Shown: one piece after another, positions 1 to 8,104 of the stretch | Layout: every line of letters starts with the position of its first letter | Numbering within the stretch: the stretch's first letter is position 1 | NCBI RefSeq assembly: GCF_001570585.1 | Contig: NZ_BBXF01000006.1 | Coordinates: forward strand, 202,344-266,343 | Direction of reading: 5' to 3' | Length of the DNA: 64,000 bases | From: Herbidospora daliensis | Lineage (GTDB): Bacteria; Actinomycetota; Actinomycetes; Streptosporangiales; Streptosporangiaceae | Program-made: the position numbers and the translations under genes | Notes under the pieces: generated by a model | The model's database searches: none | Told to the model about the DNA's origin: nothing | Seen by the model: the letters and a program-made list of their open reading frames with translations, nothing else

Positions 1-252
1 GTCCTTGCCGTGGACGTATCCGGCGATGTGCGCGGTTCCGGTCAGCGGTTCGGCCGCGCCCCGGGCGATCGGCACGTCGAGGCCGAGCAGGCGGGTGACG
101 TAGGCGATGTTGCGGGCGGCGTCGGGCTCGACGCAGTTGCCGAACACCGAGGTGAGCGCCACGATCTCGGCGTCGGGACGGCCCGCCAGGTAGAGCAGCG
201 TGTGGGCGTCGTCGATGCCCGTGTCGGTGTCGACGACGATGCGCCTGGTCAT
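1..252 (-). CDS. Nucleoside hydrolase, IunH/RihA-type (C-terminus beyond window)
   Basis: Hydrolyses the N-glycosidic bond of ribonucleosides to free base and ribose. Only the first 84 residues lie in the window. They begin MTRRIVVDTDTGIDDA, the family's N-terminal Asp cluster that binds the catalytic Ca2+, and continue with the typical beta strand and 'TSVFGNC' segment. The ATG at 252 overlaps the TGA of the upstream isomerase by 4 nt (ATGA), so it is the last visible gene of the nucleoside uptake operon. Preference for purine or pyrimidine nucleosides cannot be told from this fragment. Confidence 0.9.
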   Translation of the reverse strand, partial: MTRRIVVDTDTGIDDAHTLLYLAGRPDAEIVALTSVFGNCVEPDAARNIAYVTRLLGLDVPIARGAAEPLTGTAHIAGYVHGKD

Positions 253-1238
253 AGTGCTTGTCTCACATCCTCCGGGCGGAAGGCGCCCTGTTCGGTGACG
301 ATCCGGGTGACCAGGTCAGGTGGTGTCGTGTCGAAGGCCGGGTAGTGGCCGGTGACGCCGTGGGCGGCGGTCCTGACCCCGAGGACGTGCAGCACCTCGT
401 CGGGGTCGCGGTGCTCGATCACCACGTCGGCGGGGGTCGGGGCCTGCGGGTCGGGGCGCTGGACGAGCGCGTGGAAGGGCACGCCGAACCGGTGCGCGGC
501 CAGGGCGACGCCGAGCGTGCCGACCTTGTTGATCACGTGGCCGTCGAGGGTGACGCGGTCGGCCGCGACCAAAACGACATCGGCGACGCGGTTAGCCAGC
601 GCGGCGGCGGCCATGCCGTCGGTGATCAGGGTGGGTTCGTAGCCCATCTCGACCAGGGTCGCCGCGGTCAGCCGCGCGCCCTGGAGGTAGGGGCGCGTCT
701 CGGTGCAGACGAACTCCAGGTACTTGCCCTGGTCCTGGGCGGCCTGGACGGTGGCGATCAGGTAGTGGTCGGCCCAGCAGTGGGTCAGCACCGTCGAGCC
801 GTCGGGCAGCAGGCCGGCGGCGTGCCGGCCCAGGGCCGCCGACCGGTCGCGATAAGCCTGGTCGTGGGCGGCCGCCGCCGCTTCGACCTGCTCGGCCAGG
901 TCTCCTTCGCGCAGTTCCCCGAGGATCGCGGCGACGGCGTCGCGGATGTGGTTGTTGGTGGGACGGGTGGCGACGAGCCGGTCGCCGGCCGCCCGCAGTT
1001 CCTTGAGGGCCGCCTCGCGGGGCTCGTGCCGGACCGAACGGGCGGCCAGCACCATCGCGGCCGTGGTCGCGAACAGCGGGCCCGAGCTCTGCGTGACCAT
1101 GTCCCTGATCGCCCGCGCGACCTCGTCGCTGGTCGTGCAGCGCACCCAGCTCCGCTCGAACGGGTAGACGCGCCGGTCGAGGATCTCCACGGCGTCGCCG
1201 GTCAGCCTGACCGAGTTCGCCAGTTCAGGCGTGTTCAC
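249..1238 (-). CDS. MtnA / eIF2B-alpha-like aldose-1-phosphate isomerase
   Basis: A 329-residue member of the MtnA/eIF2B family, which isomerises methylthioribose-1-phosphate, ribose-1,5-bisphosphate or deoxyribose-1-phosphate analogues to ketoses. The catalytic Cys lies in THCWAD near residue 154 and the catalytic Asp in AADRV near 227. The conserved stretches ETRPYLQGARLTA and NKVGT are present. It overlaps the upstream permease by 14 nt and the downstream nucleoside hydrolase by 4 nt. The operon context points to the sugar part of imported nucleosides rather than classical methionine salvage. The exact substrate is unknown; no MTA phosphorylase or sugar kinase is visible. Confidence 0.85.
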   Translation of the reverse strand: MNTPELANSVRLTGDAVEILDRRVYPFERSWVRCTTSDEVARAIRDMVTQSSGPLFATTAAMVLAARSVRHEPREAALKELRAAGDRLVATRPTNNHIRDAVAAILGELREGDLAEQVEAAAAAHDQAYRDRSAALGRHAAGLLPDGSTVLTHCWADHYLIATVQAAQDQGKYLEFVCTETRPYLQGARLTAATLVEMGYEPTLITDGMAAAALANRVADVVLVAADRVTLDGHVINKVGTLGVALAAHRFGVPFHALVQRPDPQAPTPADVVIEHRDPDEVLHVLGVRTAAHGVTGHYPAFDTTPPDLVTRIVTEQGAFRPEDVRQAL

Positions 1239-2115
1239 GGGTGGCCTTCCTTCTCCAGACGGCGGCGAGCACCAGCGCGGCCAGGGTGATCACATAGGGG
1301 GCGGCGTCGGCCGCCTGCTGCGGCAGGCCCGCGCCCTGGAGCCGGAACCCGAACGCCTCGGCGACGCCGAACAGCAGGCAGGCCAGCAGCAGCCGCCCGG
1401 GGCGCACGCCGCTGAGCATGACCGCCACCACGGCGATCCAGCCGCGACCGGCGCTCATGCCCTCGCCGAACAGCGTCACGTTGCCGAGCGAGAGCTGCGC
1501 CCCGGCCAGCCCGCACAACGCGCCCGCGACCAGCGTCGCGCCGTGCCGGTAACCGGAAACGCGCAGCCCCACGGCCTGGGCGGCGTCGAGATGCTGGCCC
1601 ACCGCGCGCAGCCGCAGGCCCGACCGGGTCCGGGTCAGCCAGAAGGCCATGACGGCGACCAGCAGCAGCGCCACCGGCACGAGCGGCGACTGCTCTCTCA
1701 GCACGGGCACGTCGACGCCGAGTTCCCCCAGGTCGGGCAGGCCGGCCAGGTCGGGGGAACTGTAGGTGCCGCCGCTGCCGAAGATCTGCCGCATCAGGAA
1801 CGCGGTCAGCCCGAGCGCGAGCAGGTTGAGCCCGACGGCGACCACGATCGGGTCGGCCCGCAACGCCACCGACGGCCCCGACAACAACGCCGAGAACAAC
1901 ACGGTCGCGGCGACCGCGCCCGCGACGCCGGTCCACGCGCTGCCCGTCAGGTCGCTGACCACGACGGCGACGAACGCGCCCCAGAGCAGCTGGCCCTCCA
2001 GCGCGATGTTGAACACGCCCGCGACCTGGCAGAGCAGCCCGCCGAGCGCGGCCAGCAGCACCGGCGCGGTCGCGGTCAGCACCCCGGCCAGGAACGACCA
2101 TTCGAAGACGTTCAC
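1225..2115 (-). CDS. Nucleoside ABC transporter permease (second)
   Basis: A 296-residue inner-membrane permease of the BPD_transp_2 (LivH/RbsC/NupQ) family with about eight hydrophobic segments. It shows the family feature 'GLLCQVAGVFNIALEGQLLWGAF' near the N-terminus. I chose the GTG at 2115 because it overlaps the TGA of the first permease in a GTGA junction; a longer in-frame extension upstream runs through that gene and is not credible. It should form a heterodimeric channel with the product of 2112-3143, driven by the ATPase at 3322-4803. Confidence 0.92.
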   Translation of the reverse strand: MNVFEWSFLAGVLTATAPVLLAALGGLLCQVAGVFNIALEGQLLWGAFVAVVVSDLTGSAWTGVAGAVAATVLFSALLSGPSVALRADPIVVAVGLNLLALGLTAFLMRQIFGSGGTYSSPDLAGLPDLGELGVDVPVLREQSPLVPVALLLVAVMAFWLTRTRSGLRLRAVGQHLDAAQAVGLRVSGYRHGATLVAGALCGLAGAQLSLGNVTLFGEGMSAGRGWIAVVAVMLSGVRPGRLLLACLLFGVAEAFGFRLQGAGLPQQAADAAPYVITLAALVLAAVWRRKATREHA

Positions 2116-3143
2116 CGCGCCCTCCTGGCCCGCAGGGTCGCGAGCACCGCCACGATCACGATGATCAGCCCCTGCACGATCTGGGTGAGCTGGCTCGGCA
2201 CGCCGGCCTCCCGTTCCATGCCCTGGCCGCCGACCTGGAGGAACGTCAGCAGCGCCACGGCGAGCGGCACCACCACCGGCCGCGCGCCCGCCAGCAGCAC
2301 CGCCGCGACGGCGGTGAACGTGTACCCGGGCGCGGTGAGCGCGCCGTCGACGAACCGGTGCGGCGGCCCCAGCACGATCAGCGCCCCCGCGAGCCCGGCG
2401 AACGCGCCGCCGCCCGCCAGCGCGAGGGCGGCCACCCGGTCGACCCCGACCCCGCCGTAGCGGGCGAACTCGCGGTTCCGGCCGGTGGCCCGGATCTCGT
2501 AGCCGAGCACGGTCCGGCCGTTGGCGTACAACCACAGGGCGGTCAGCACCACGATCAGCGGCAGGCCGATCGTCAGGTAGCCGCTGCCGCCGAGGGCGGG
2601 CAGGTGGGCCGCCTCCGGCAGCGCCGGGGTCTGCGCGAGGCCCGTGTTCGGTTCGGCCAGCGGGAAACGCACCAGGTAGGAGGCCAGCGAGACGGCCGGG
2701 GCGCTGACGAGCAGGGTGCTGACGATGGCCGGGATGCCGAGGCGGGTGCTGAGCGGCGCCGCGACCACGGCCACCAGCCCGCCCGCGAGAGCGCCGAAGG
2801 CCAGCGGCAGCACGACGGCCACGCCCGGCGGCAGCGGCACCAGCAGCGCGACGGCCGCTGCCGTCACCCCGCCCATCGCGAGCTGGCCGTCGCCGCCGAG
2901 GTTGAACTCCCCCGCCCGCAGCGGCAGGGCGAACGCCAGCGCCATGCCGAGCGTGGGCACGAACGCGGCGACGGTGTACTCGAGGTTCCCGTCGAGCAGG
3001 GCCCCTCTGACCAGCGCCGGATAGGCCAGGGTGGGATCGACACCCACCACCAGCATCACGAGAGTGGTCAGGAGAAGCGCCCCGGCCACCGCCACGACGG
3101 GCGCGGAGGCCACCACCCGGCGGGCGACGACGGGGGCGCTCAC
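2112..3143 (-). CDS. Nucleoside ABC transporter permease (first)
   Basis: A 343-residue polytopic permease (NupP/YufP type), about nine membrane segments, with the loop 'LPLRAGEFNLGGDGQLAMGG' typical of this branch. The start is a GTG at 3143 preceded by GGGGG on the coding strand. That GTG overlaps the stop of the small repeat-containing frame at 3140-3325, so translation is probably coupled either to that frame or, through it, to the ATPase. It pairs with the permease at 1225-2115. Confidence 0.92.
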   Translation of the reverse strand: MSAPVVARRVVASAPVVAVAGALLLTTLVMLVVGVDPTLAYPALVRGALLDGNLEYTVAAFVPTLGMALAFALPLRAGEFNLGGDGQLAMGGVTAAAVALLVPLPPGVAVVLPLAFGALAGGLVAVVAAPLSTRLGIPAIVSTLLVSAPAVSLASYLVRFPLAEPNTGLAQTPALPEAAHLPALGGSGYLTIGLPLIVVLTALWLYANGRTVLGYEIRATGRNREFARYGGVGVDRVAALALAGGGAFAGLAGALIVLGPPHRFVDGALTAPGYTFTAVAAVLLAGARPVVVPLAVALLTFLQVGGQGMEREAGVPSQLTQIVQGLIIVIVAVLATLRARRAR

Positions 3144-3325
3144 AAGAGCCCCCCGATCCGCCGTTTCCTGAGGGGCGTCATCCGGCCCGTTTTGCGCATC
3201 GCAAGGCTTCGCGGTTTCGCGGTAAGCGTCCTCTTGTCCGCTTCGGGTTTCGCGAGGTTCGCGGTAAGCACCCTCGGGTCCGCGTCGGGTTTCGCAAGGC
3301 TTCGCGGTTTCGCCAAGGGTGTCAT
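3140..3325 (-). CDS. Small repeat-built frame inside the transporter operon
   Basis: A 61-codon frame that starts with an ATG overlapping the ATPase stop (ATGA) and ends with a TGA overlapping the permease GTG, so it fills the gap exactly. It encodes two 14-residue repeats of form LAKP(D/E)AD(P/K)R(V/T)LTA flanked by further LAKPRSL copies; it is Lys/Arg/Pro-rich and has no membrane segment. The family normally has no gene here. It may be an expanded intergenic repeat kept open to preserve translational coupling rather than a functional protein. Not recognised as a known family. Confidence 0.35.
   Translation of the reverse strand: MTPLAKPRSLAKPDADPRVLTANLAKPEADKRTLTAKPRSLAMRKTGRMTPLRKRRIGGLL
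3216..3299. repeat. Two tandem 42-bp repeats (14 codons each) plus flanking 20-bp direct repeat
   Basis: Unit A (3216-3257) and unit B (3258-3299) are both 42 bp, share the start TTCGCGGTAAGC and the end GGGTTTCGC(G/A)AGG, and differ at a few positions. A 20-bp copy, GCAAGGCTTCGCGGTTTCGC, flanks them at 3201-3220 and 3294-3313. GTCATCCGG recurs at 3177 and 3321. The 42-bp period keeps the reading frame of the enclosing small gene. Confidence 0.85.
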
Positions 3326-4803
3326 CCGGTCGCTCCCGTCATCGCGCGACCGATGTCCGTCTCGGGGGCGTCGCCGGGGAACTCGGCGACGACGCGGCCC
3401 TCGTACAGGACCAGGATGCGGTCGGCGAGGTCGCGGAGCTCCGTGAGCTCGCTCGACTGGAGGAGGATGGCGGCGCCCTCGTCGCGGGCCGTGCGCAGGA
3501 GGTCGTGGACGCGTTCCCGCACGCCCACGTCCACGCCCTGGGTCGGCTCCTCTGCGACCACCACCTGTGACGGGCGGGTGAGTTCGCGGGCCAGCACCGC
3601 CTTCTGGGCGTTGCCGCCCGACAGCGTGCCTATCGGGACGTCGACCGAGGCGGCGCTGATCGAGAAGCGGTCGACCAGGTCGCGGGCGCGGGCCCGCACC
3701 GCCGCCCGGGGCAACGACCAGCGGGAGGCGAGGTCGCGCTGCGCGCCCATCAGGACGTTCTCGGCCACCGACATGTCGGGCGCGGTGCCGCGGCCGTGGC
3801 GGTCCTCCGGCACGTAGGCCACCCGGGGGTCGCGGCCGGCCCGGACGGGGGTGCCCGCGAGGAACACCCCCGGGACCGCGCCGCGCAGGCCCGTCACGGA
3901 GTCGACGAGTTCCCGCTGCCCGCTGCCCGCCACCCCGGCGAGGCCGACGATCTCGCCGGGGCGCACCGCGAAGGAGACCCCCGACAGGCGGGCCACGCCG
4001 TCGGCGTCGCGCACGGTCAGGTCGCGCACCTCCAGGAGCGGATCGCCCTCCGGCGGGCGGGCCCGGCGCGGCGCCGAGGGGGCCAGCGAGCGGCCGATCA
4101 TGGCGTTGACCAGTTCGTCGGCGTCGGTCTCCGACGTGGCGAACCGGCCGGTCACCCGGCCCTGGCGGAGCACGGTCACCCGGTCGCCGACGGCCAGCAC
4201 CTCCGCGAGCTTGTGGGTGACGAGAAGAATCGAGACCCCGGTCGCGGCGACCGTGCGGAGCACCTCGAAGAGGCGGTCGGTCTCGCCCGGCGTCAGCACT
4301 GCCGTCGGCTCGTCGAGGATGAGCACCTCGGCGTGGCGGTAGAGGGCCCGCAGGATCTCCACCCGCTGGCGCACCCCCACCGGCAGCCCGCCGACCAGGG
4401 CCGACGGGTCGGCGCGCAGGCCGTAGCGCTCGGAGAGGGCGGCCACCGCCTCGTTCGCGGCGGCGCGGTCGAGGCGGCCGCGCCGGACCGGCTCGGCGCC
4501 GATCACGATGTTCTCGGCCACGGTCAGGCCGGGGAACAGCCGGAACCGCTGGTGGACCATGCCGAGGCCGTGGCGGATGGCGTCGGCGGGGGAGCGCAGG
4601 GCGATCCGGGTCCCGTCGCGGCGGACCTCGCCGGCGTCGGGGCGGTGCAGGCCGTACAGGATCGACATCAGAGTGGACTTGCCGGCCCCGTTCTCCCCGA
4701 CCACGGCGTGCACCTCGCCCCTGGCGACCGCCAGGTCGATGCCGTCGTTGGCGAGGACGGGGCCGAACCGCTTCGTCACTCCGACGAGTTCGGCGGCGTA
4801 CAT
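3322..4803 (-). CDS. Nucleoside ABC transporter ATP-binding protein (two NBDs)
   Basis: A 493-residue cytoplasmic ATPase with duplicated nucleotide-binding domains (NupO/YufO/RbsA-like). NBD1 has Walker A GENGAGKST at 36-44, the relaxed signature LPVGVRQRVEIL and Walker B LILDEPTAVLTP. NBD2 has the degenerate P-loop GLAGVAGSGQ and an intact signature LSGGNAQKAVLARE, as is usual for this family. The ATG at 4803 overlaps the lipoprotein stop by 1 nt (TGATG). It energises the two permeases downstream. The much longer frame reading into the lipoprotein region is a shadow. Confidence 0.95.
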   Translation of the reverse strand: MYAAELVGVTKRFGPVLANDGIDLAVARGEVHAVVGENGAGKSTLMSILYGLHRPDAGEVRRDGTRIALRSPADAIRHGLGMVHQRFRLFPGLTVAENIVIGAEPVRRGRLDRAAANEAVAALSERYGLRADPSALVGGLPVGVRQRVEILRALYRHAEVLILDEPTAVLTPGETDRLFEVLRTVAATGVSILLVTHKLAEVLAVGDRVTVLRQGRVTGRFATSETDADELVNAMIGRSLAPSAPRRARPPEGDPLLEVRDLTVRDADGVARLSGVSFAVRPGEIVGLAGVAGSGQRELVDSVTGLRGAVPGVFLAGTPVRAGRDPRVAYVPEDRHGRGTAPDMSVAENVLMGAQRDLASRWSLPRAAVRARARDLVDRFSISAASVDVPIGTLSGGNAQKAVLARELTRPSQVVVAEEPTQGVDVGVRERVHDLLRTARDEGAAILLQSSELTELRDLADRILVLYEGRVVAEFPGDAPETDIGRAMTGATG

Positions 4804-5831
4804 CAGCTCTGGAGCGGGTCCGCGACGGTGATCTTCCCGGCGACGATGTCGTCGCGGGTCTGCTTGACCTTCGCCACCACGTCGGGGCTGGCCGCGACCG
4901 TGCAGCCGGAGGAGGCCAGGTCGTCGGCCAGGGCGGTCACGCCCACGCCGCCCTCGGCCAGGCCGTAGACCTTCACGCCGCCGGTCTTGCCGCCGAAGAT
5001 CTCCTTGATGGCGGCCCGCTCGGCGACGTCCACGTTCTTGAGGACGTTGTCGACCACGTTGCCGGGGCTCAGCGCGCACTGGTTGACGTCGACGCCGAAC
5101 GCCTTGCCGCCCGACGCCGCGACCGCCTCGAACACGCCCGGGTTGCCCCCCGAGGCCGCCGCGGCGATGAGGTCGACGCCGCGTCCGGTGAGGGTCTGGG
5201 CCTGCGACTTGGCCCTGGCCGGGTCGCTGAACGGGTTGGCGCCGCCGACGTAGAGCGGGGTGCCCTGGACGCCCGGCTTGGCCGAGGCCGCCCCGGCGAA
5301 GAACGGCTCGATCCAGCGGTGGATGAACGGGGTGTCGAGCGCGGCGACCACGCCGATCTGGCCGCTCTTGGAGAGCAGGCCCGCCTCGACGCCGGCCAGG
5401 TAGGCGGCCTCGTGCTCCTTGAACGACACGCACGCCAGGTTGGGCGCCTGGTCCTTGGCGCACGAGTCGACCTGGAGGAACTGCTGGCCGGGGTTGGCCT
5501 TGGGGACGGTGGCGAACACGTCGTCGAAGGAGAAGCTGATGCCCACGATCACGGTCGGCTTGGCCCGGACGGCCGCGTCGACGTTCTGCGCGATGGAGGT
5601 GGGGTCCTTGCTCTCGTACAGCTTGAAGGAGGCGCCGAGTTCCTGGGCGGCGGCCTCGGCGCCCTTGACGCCGAGCTGGAGGAAGCTGTTGGCGCCGACC
5701 GGGTTGGGGGTGATCAGGATGATCGACTTCGCCGGAGGGGCGTCGGCGGTCTGGGCGGCGTCGGTTCCGCCGCACGCCGCGAGGCCGAGAAGGAGGAGGG
5801 CTGCGGTCGCGATGGCGGGGATTGATTTCAT
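4803..5831 (-). CDS. BMP-family nucleoside-binding lipoprotein
   Basis: A 342-residue solute-binding lipoprotein. From the ATG at 5831 it starts MKSIPAIATAALLLLGLAACGG, with lipobox LAAC, so it is exported and anchored at the outer face of the membrane. The mature part is a basic-membrane-protein/periplasmic-binding fold ('VGANSFLQLGVKGAEAAAQELG', 'VSFKEHEAAYLAGVEAG'), which in this family captures purine nucleosides. It is first in a run of overlapping genes (ATPase, small frame, two permeases, isomerase, hydrolase), so the operon promoter should lie in 5832-5909. Confidence 0.93.
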   Translation of the reverse strand: MKSIPAIATAALLLLGLAACGGTDAAQTADAPPAKSIILITPNPVGANSFLQLGVKGAEAAAQELGASFKLYESKDPTSIAQNVDAAVRAKPTVIVGISFSFDDVFATVPKANPGQQFLQVDSCAKDQAPNLACVSFKEHEAAYLAGVEAGLLSKSGQIGVVAALDTPFIHRWIEPFFAGAASAKPGVQGTPLYVGGANPFSDPARAKSQAQTLTGRGVDLIAAAASGGNPGVFEAVAASGGKAFGVDVNQCALSPGNVVDNVLKNVDVAERAAIKEIFGGKTGGVKVYGLAEGGVGVTALADDLASSGCTVAASPDVVAKVKQTRDDIVAGKITVADPLQS

Positions 5832-5909
5832 GGTGTCCCGGTTCGAGCTGCGTAGATGGTGCCCGCAGAGCATATCTACACAATTCCTACCAAAACAACA
5901 TGGTATGCC

Positions 5910-7361
5910 TCACCCCGCCTTGTGCAGCGACGCCATGATCAGTTTCGCGAACGCGTCGATGGTCGTGTAGCCCGTCTTCGGGCCCGAGTAGTAGAGCCAC
6001 ATCATGACGTTCCCGGTCCGCACCACCAGCCGGGTCTGGTTGTACGCCCCCGCGTCGCGGGTCCACGCGACGGTCGCGTCGCCGATCCGCCCGCCGACCC
6101 GGAGCCGCGTCGTCTTCTCGCGCTTGGGCTCGTCCTCCTCGGTGGCCCGGCTGCTGTCGAAGGTGAGCCGCGCCGTGGTCTCGGAGTCGAGCTGCACCTT
6201 CTGGATCTGGAGGTACTCCCCGCCGGGGGCCATCCACTGGCAGGCGTCGTTCGTCATGAACTCCTGCTTGGCCGGCGTGCCGAGCAGCTTGCGGATCTGC
6301 GCCTGGCTGACCAGGGCGCACGCCTCGGGGTTGCTGGTCAGCACCGCCTTGCCCGGCGGCTGCGTCGTGGTGGTGACCTTGGTCGCCGTCGTGGTCGTCG
6401 GCGCGGCGGGAGAGGCCGCGGTGCCGCCGGTCGAGTTCAGGTAGAGCACGCCCCCGCCGACGCCCACGACGAGCACCGCCAGCCCGGCCGCCGCGAACGC
6501 GGGCGCCTTGCTCTTCTTCGGCTTGAGCACCGACAGGGCGGTCTGGCCGGTGCCGGCGGCGACGGCCCGGAGCATGTTCGCGGCGTGCGGGGCCGGGACA
6601 CGGCGGGCGGGGTCCTTGTCGAGCATGGCCGCGAGCACGGGGCCGAGGAGCGGCCCGGCGCGGCGCATCGGCGCCGGTTCGTCCATCAGCACGGCCGCCA
6701 TCACGGCGGCGGGGTTGTCCCGGTGGAACGGCGCGGCGCCCTCGACCGCCGAGAACAGGGTGGCGGCGAGCGACCACAGGTCGGACGGCGGCCCGTCGGG
6801 CTCGCCGCGCAGCCGTTCGGGCGCGATGTATCCGGGCGACCCCGAGACCAGGCCCGTCTGGGTCAGGTTGACGTCGCCGGCGACGCTGGCGATGCCGAAG
6901 TCGGTCAGCAGCACCCGGCCCTGGTCGGTGACCATGATGTTGCCGGGCTTCACGTCGCGGTGCAGGATGCCCATCGAGTGGGCGGCCGAGAGGGCGTCGA
7001 GCACGGTCACGCCGATGGCGGCGGCGCGCTGCGGCGGGATCGGGCCCTCCTGCCGCACCACGGCCTGCAGCGACCGCCCTCTGACCAGCTCCATGATGAT
7101 CCAGGGCCGCCCGCCTTCGAGCACCACGTCGTGGACGGTCACGATCGACGGGTGCGAGCGCAGCCGCGCCGCGGCCCGCGCCTCGCGGAGGGTGCGCTCG
7201 CGCATCTCGGCGAGCTGGTGCTCGGCCAGGTCACGGGGGAGCAGCACCTCTTTGACCGCGACCTCCTGGCGCAGGAGCTCGTCGACGGCGTGCCAGACGG
7301 CGCCCATGCCGCCCTGGCCGATACGGGAGAGCAGCCGGTAGCGGCCGGCCAGCAACGTCAC
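5910..7361 (-). CDS. Receptor-type Ser/Thr protein kinase with extracellular sensor domain
   Basis: A 483-residue PASTA-less PknB-type kinase. Residues 8-260 are the kinase: G-loop GQGGMGAV at 15-22, catalytic Lys37 in AVKE, HRDVKPGN near 133, DFG near 154, APE after it. A single membrane segment is at about 283-306. A Thr/Pro-rich stalk then leads to an extracytoplasmic domain with two Cys ('EACALV', 'DACQWM') that resembles DUF3558-type lipoprotein domains. The start is GTG at 7361. It lies 15 bp after the TetR gene on the same strand. The signal sensed is unknown. Confidence 0.92.
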   Translation of the reverse strand: MTLLAGRYRLLSRIGQGGMGAVWHAVDELLRQEVAVKEVLLPRDLAEHQLAEMRERTLREARAAARLRSHPSIVTVHDVVLEGGRPWIIMELVRGRSLQAVVRQEGPIPPQRAAAIGVTVLDALSAAHSMGILHRDVKPGNIMVTDQGRVLLTDFGIASVAGDVNLTQTGLVSGSPGYIAPERLRGEPDGPPSDLWSLAATLFSAVEGAAPFHRDNPAAVMAAVLMDEPAPMRRAGPLLGPVLAAMLDKDPARRVPAPHAANMLRAVAAGTGQTALSVLKPKKSKAPAFAAAGLAVLVVGVGGGVLYLNSTGGTAASPAAPTTTTATKVTTTTQPPGKAVLTSNPEACALVSQAQIRKLLGTPAKQEFMTNDACQWMAPGGEYLQIQKVQLDSETTARLTFDSSRATEEDEPKREKTTRLRVGGRIGDATVAWTRDAGAYNQTRLVVRTGNVMMWLYYSGPKTGYTTIDAFAKLIMASLHKAG

Positions 7362-7376
7362 GGCACAAACCGTACT

Positions 7377-8021
7377 TCATCCGGCGTGTCGCAGGCGTTC
7401 GAACCCGTCGAGGAGGAGGTCGAGGGCGAACTCGAACTCGAACTGGTCGTCGCAGCCCGACCCGACGACGGTCTTCTCGTCGTGGGCCACCCGCAGCGCC
7501 ATCTCGGCCAGCCACGGGAACGTGGCCGCCATGGCGTGCGCGGCCTGCTCCTGGGCGTCGGGGTCGGCCGGGGTGTCGTCGAACAACTCCTGGCTGAAGC
7601 CCAGGATCCGGCTGCCCAGGGCGTGGATCGCGTGGTGGACCTCGTCGACGCCGAACCCGCCGGCCCGGAACAGGCCGATGATCGAGTCCATGTACGCCAG
7701 CACCGCCGGCGTCGGCTCGCGCCGCGACTCGATGGCCCCCGACGCCCACGGGTGCCGCAGCAGCGCCTGACGGGCGGTCAGGATGCGGCTCCTGATCGCG
7801 GGCTTCCAGTGGCCGTCGACCGGGGTGAGGTCGATCTCCGAGACGACCGCGTCGATGATGCCGTCGAGCAACTCGTCCTTGTTGGCGACGTGCTTGTAGA
7901 GCGCCATCGGCACCACGCCGAGTTCGGTCGCGAGCTTTCGCATGCTCAGCCCGTCGAGCCCGGCCTCGTCGGCCAGGGCCACGGCGGCCGCCAGAACCCG
8001 TTCGCGGCTGAGTCGAGCCAA
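7377..8021 (-). CDS. TetR-family transcriptional repressor
   Basis: A 214-residue regulator: N-terminal HTH ('GLSMRKLATELGVVPMALYKHV') and a TetR_C-like ligand domain. I chose the TTG at 8021 because AAGGAGG sits ten bases upstream. The ATG at 8084 would place codons across two palindromic operators and lacks a ribosome-binding site. Divergent from the MDR oxidoreductase at 8105, whose intergenic region carries both operators, so it very likely represses that gene and itself. The inducing ligand is not evident. Confidence 0.92.
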   Translation of the reverse strand: MARLSRERVLAAAVALADEAGLDGLSMRKLATELGVVPMALYKHVANKDELLDGIIDAVVSEIDLTPVDGHWKPAIRSRILTARQALLRHPWASGAIESRREPTPAVLAYMDSIIGLFRAGGFGVDEVHHAIHALGSRILGFSQELFDDTPADPDAQEQAAHAMAATFPWLAEMALRVAHDEKTVVGSGCDDQFEFEFALDLLLDGFERLRHAG

Positions 8022-8042
8022 TGTTTCGTCGCCTCCTTGACG

Positions 8043-8059
8043 GGTGTACAGCGTACACC
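8043..8059. promoter_or_regulatory. TetR operator 1
   Basis: GGTGTAC-AGC-GTACACC is a perfect 7+7 palindrome with a 3-nt centre. It is nearly identical to the copy at 8069-8085, with centres 26 bp apart (about 2.5 helical turns). It lies between the divergent TetR and oxidoreductase genes and upstream of the chosen TTG start. Confidence 0.88.
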
Positions 8060-8068
8060 TATGGTCTA

Positions 8069-8085
8069 GGTGTACGCCGTACACC
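8069..8085. promoter_or_regulatory. TetR operator 2
   Basis: GGTGTAC-GCC-GTACACC, the second copy of the palindrome. It ends 20 bp before the GTG of the oxidoreductase, so an occupied site would block its transcription start or ribosome-binding region. Confidence 0.88.
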
Positions 8086-8104
8086 CATAGAGAGGGGAAC
8101 CCCC

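Noticed and set aside
8022..8084. ATG at 8084 as TetR start
   Set aside because: Would encode residues across both operators and has no ribosome-binding site, unlike the TTG at 8021.
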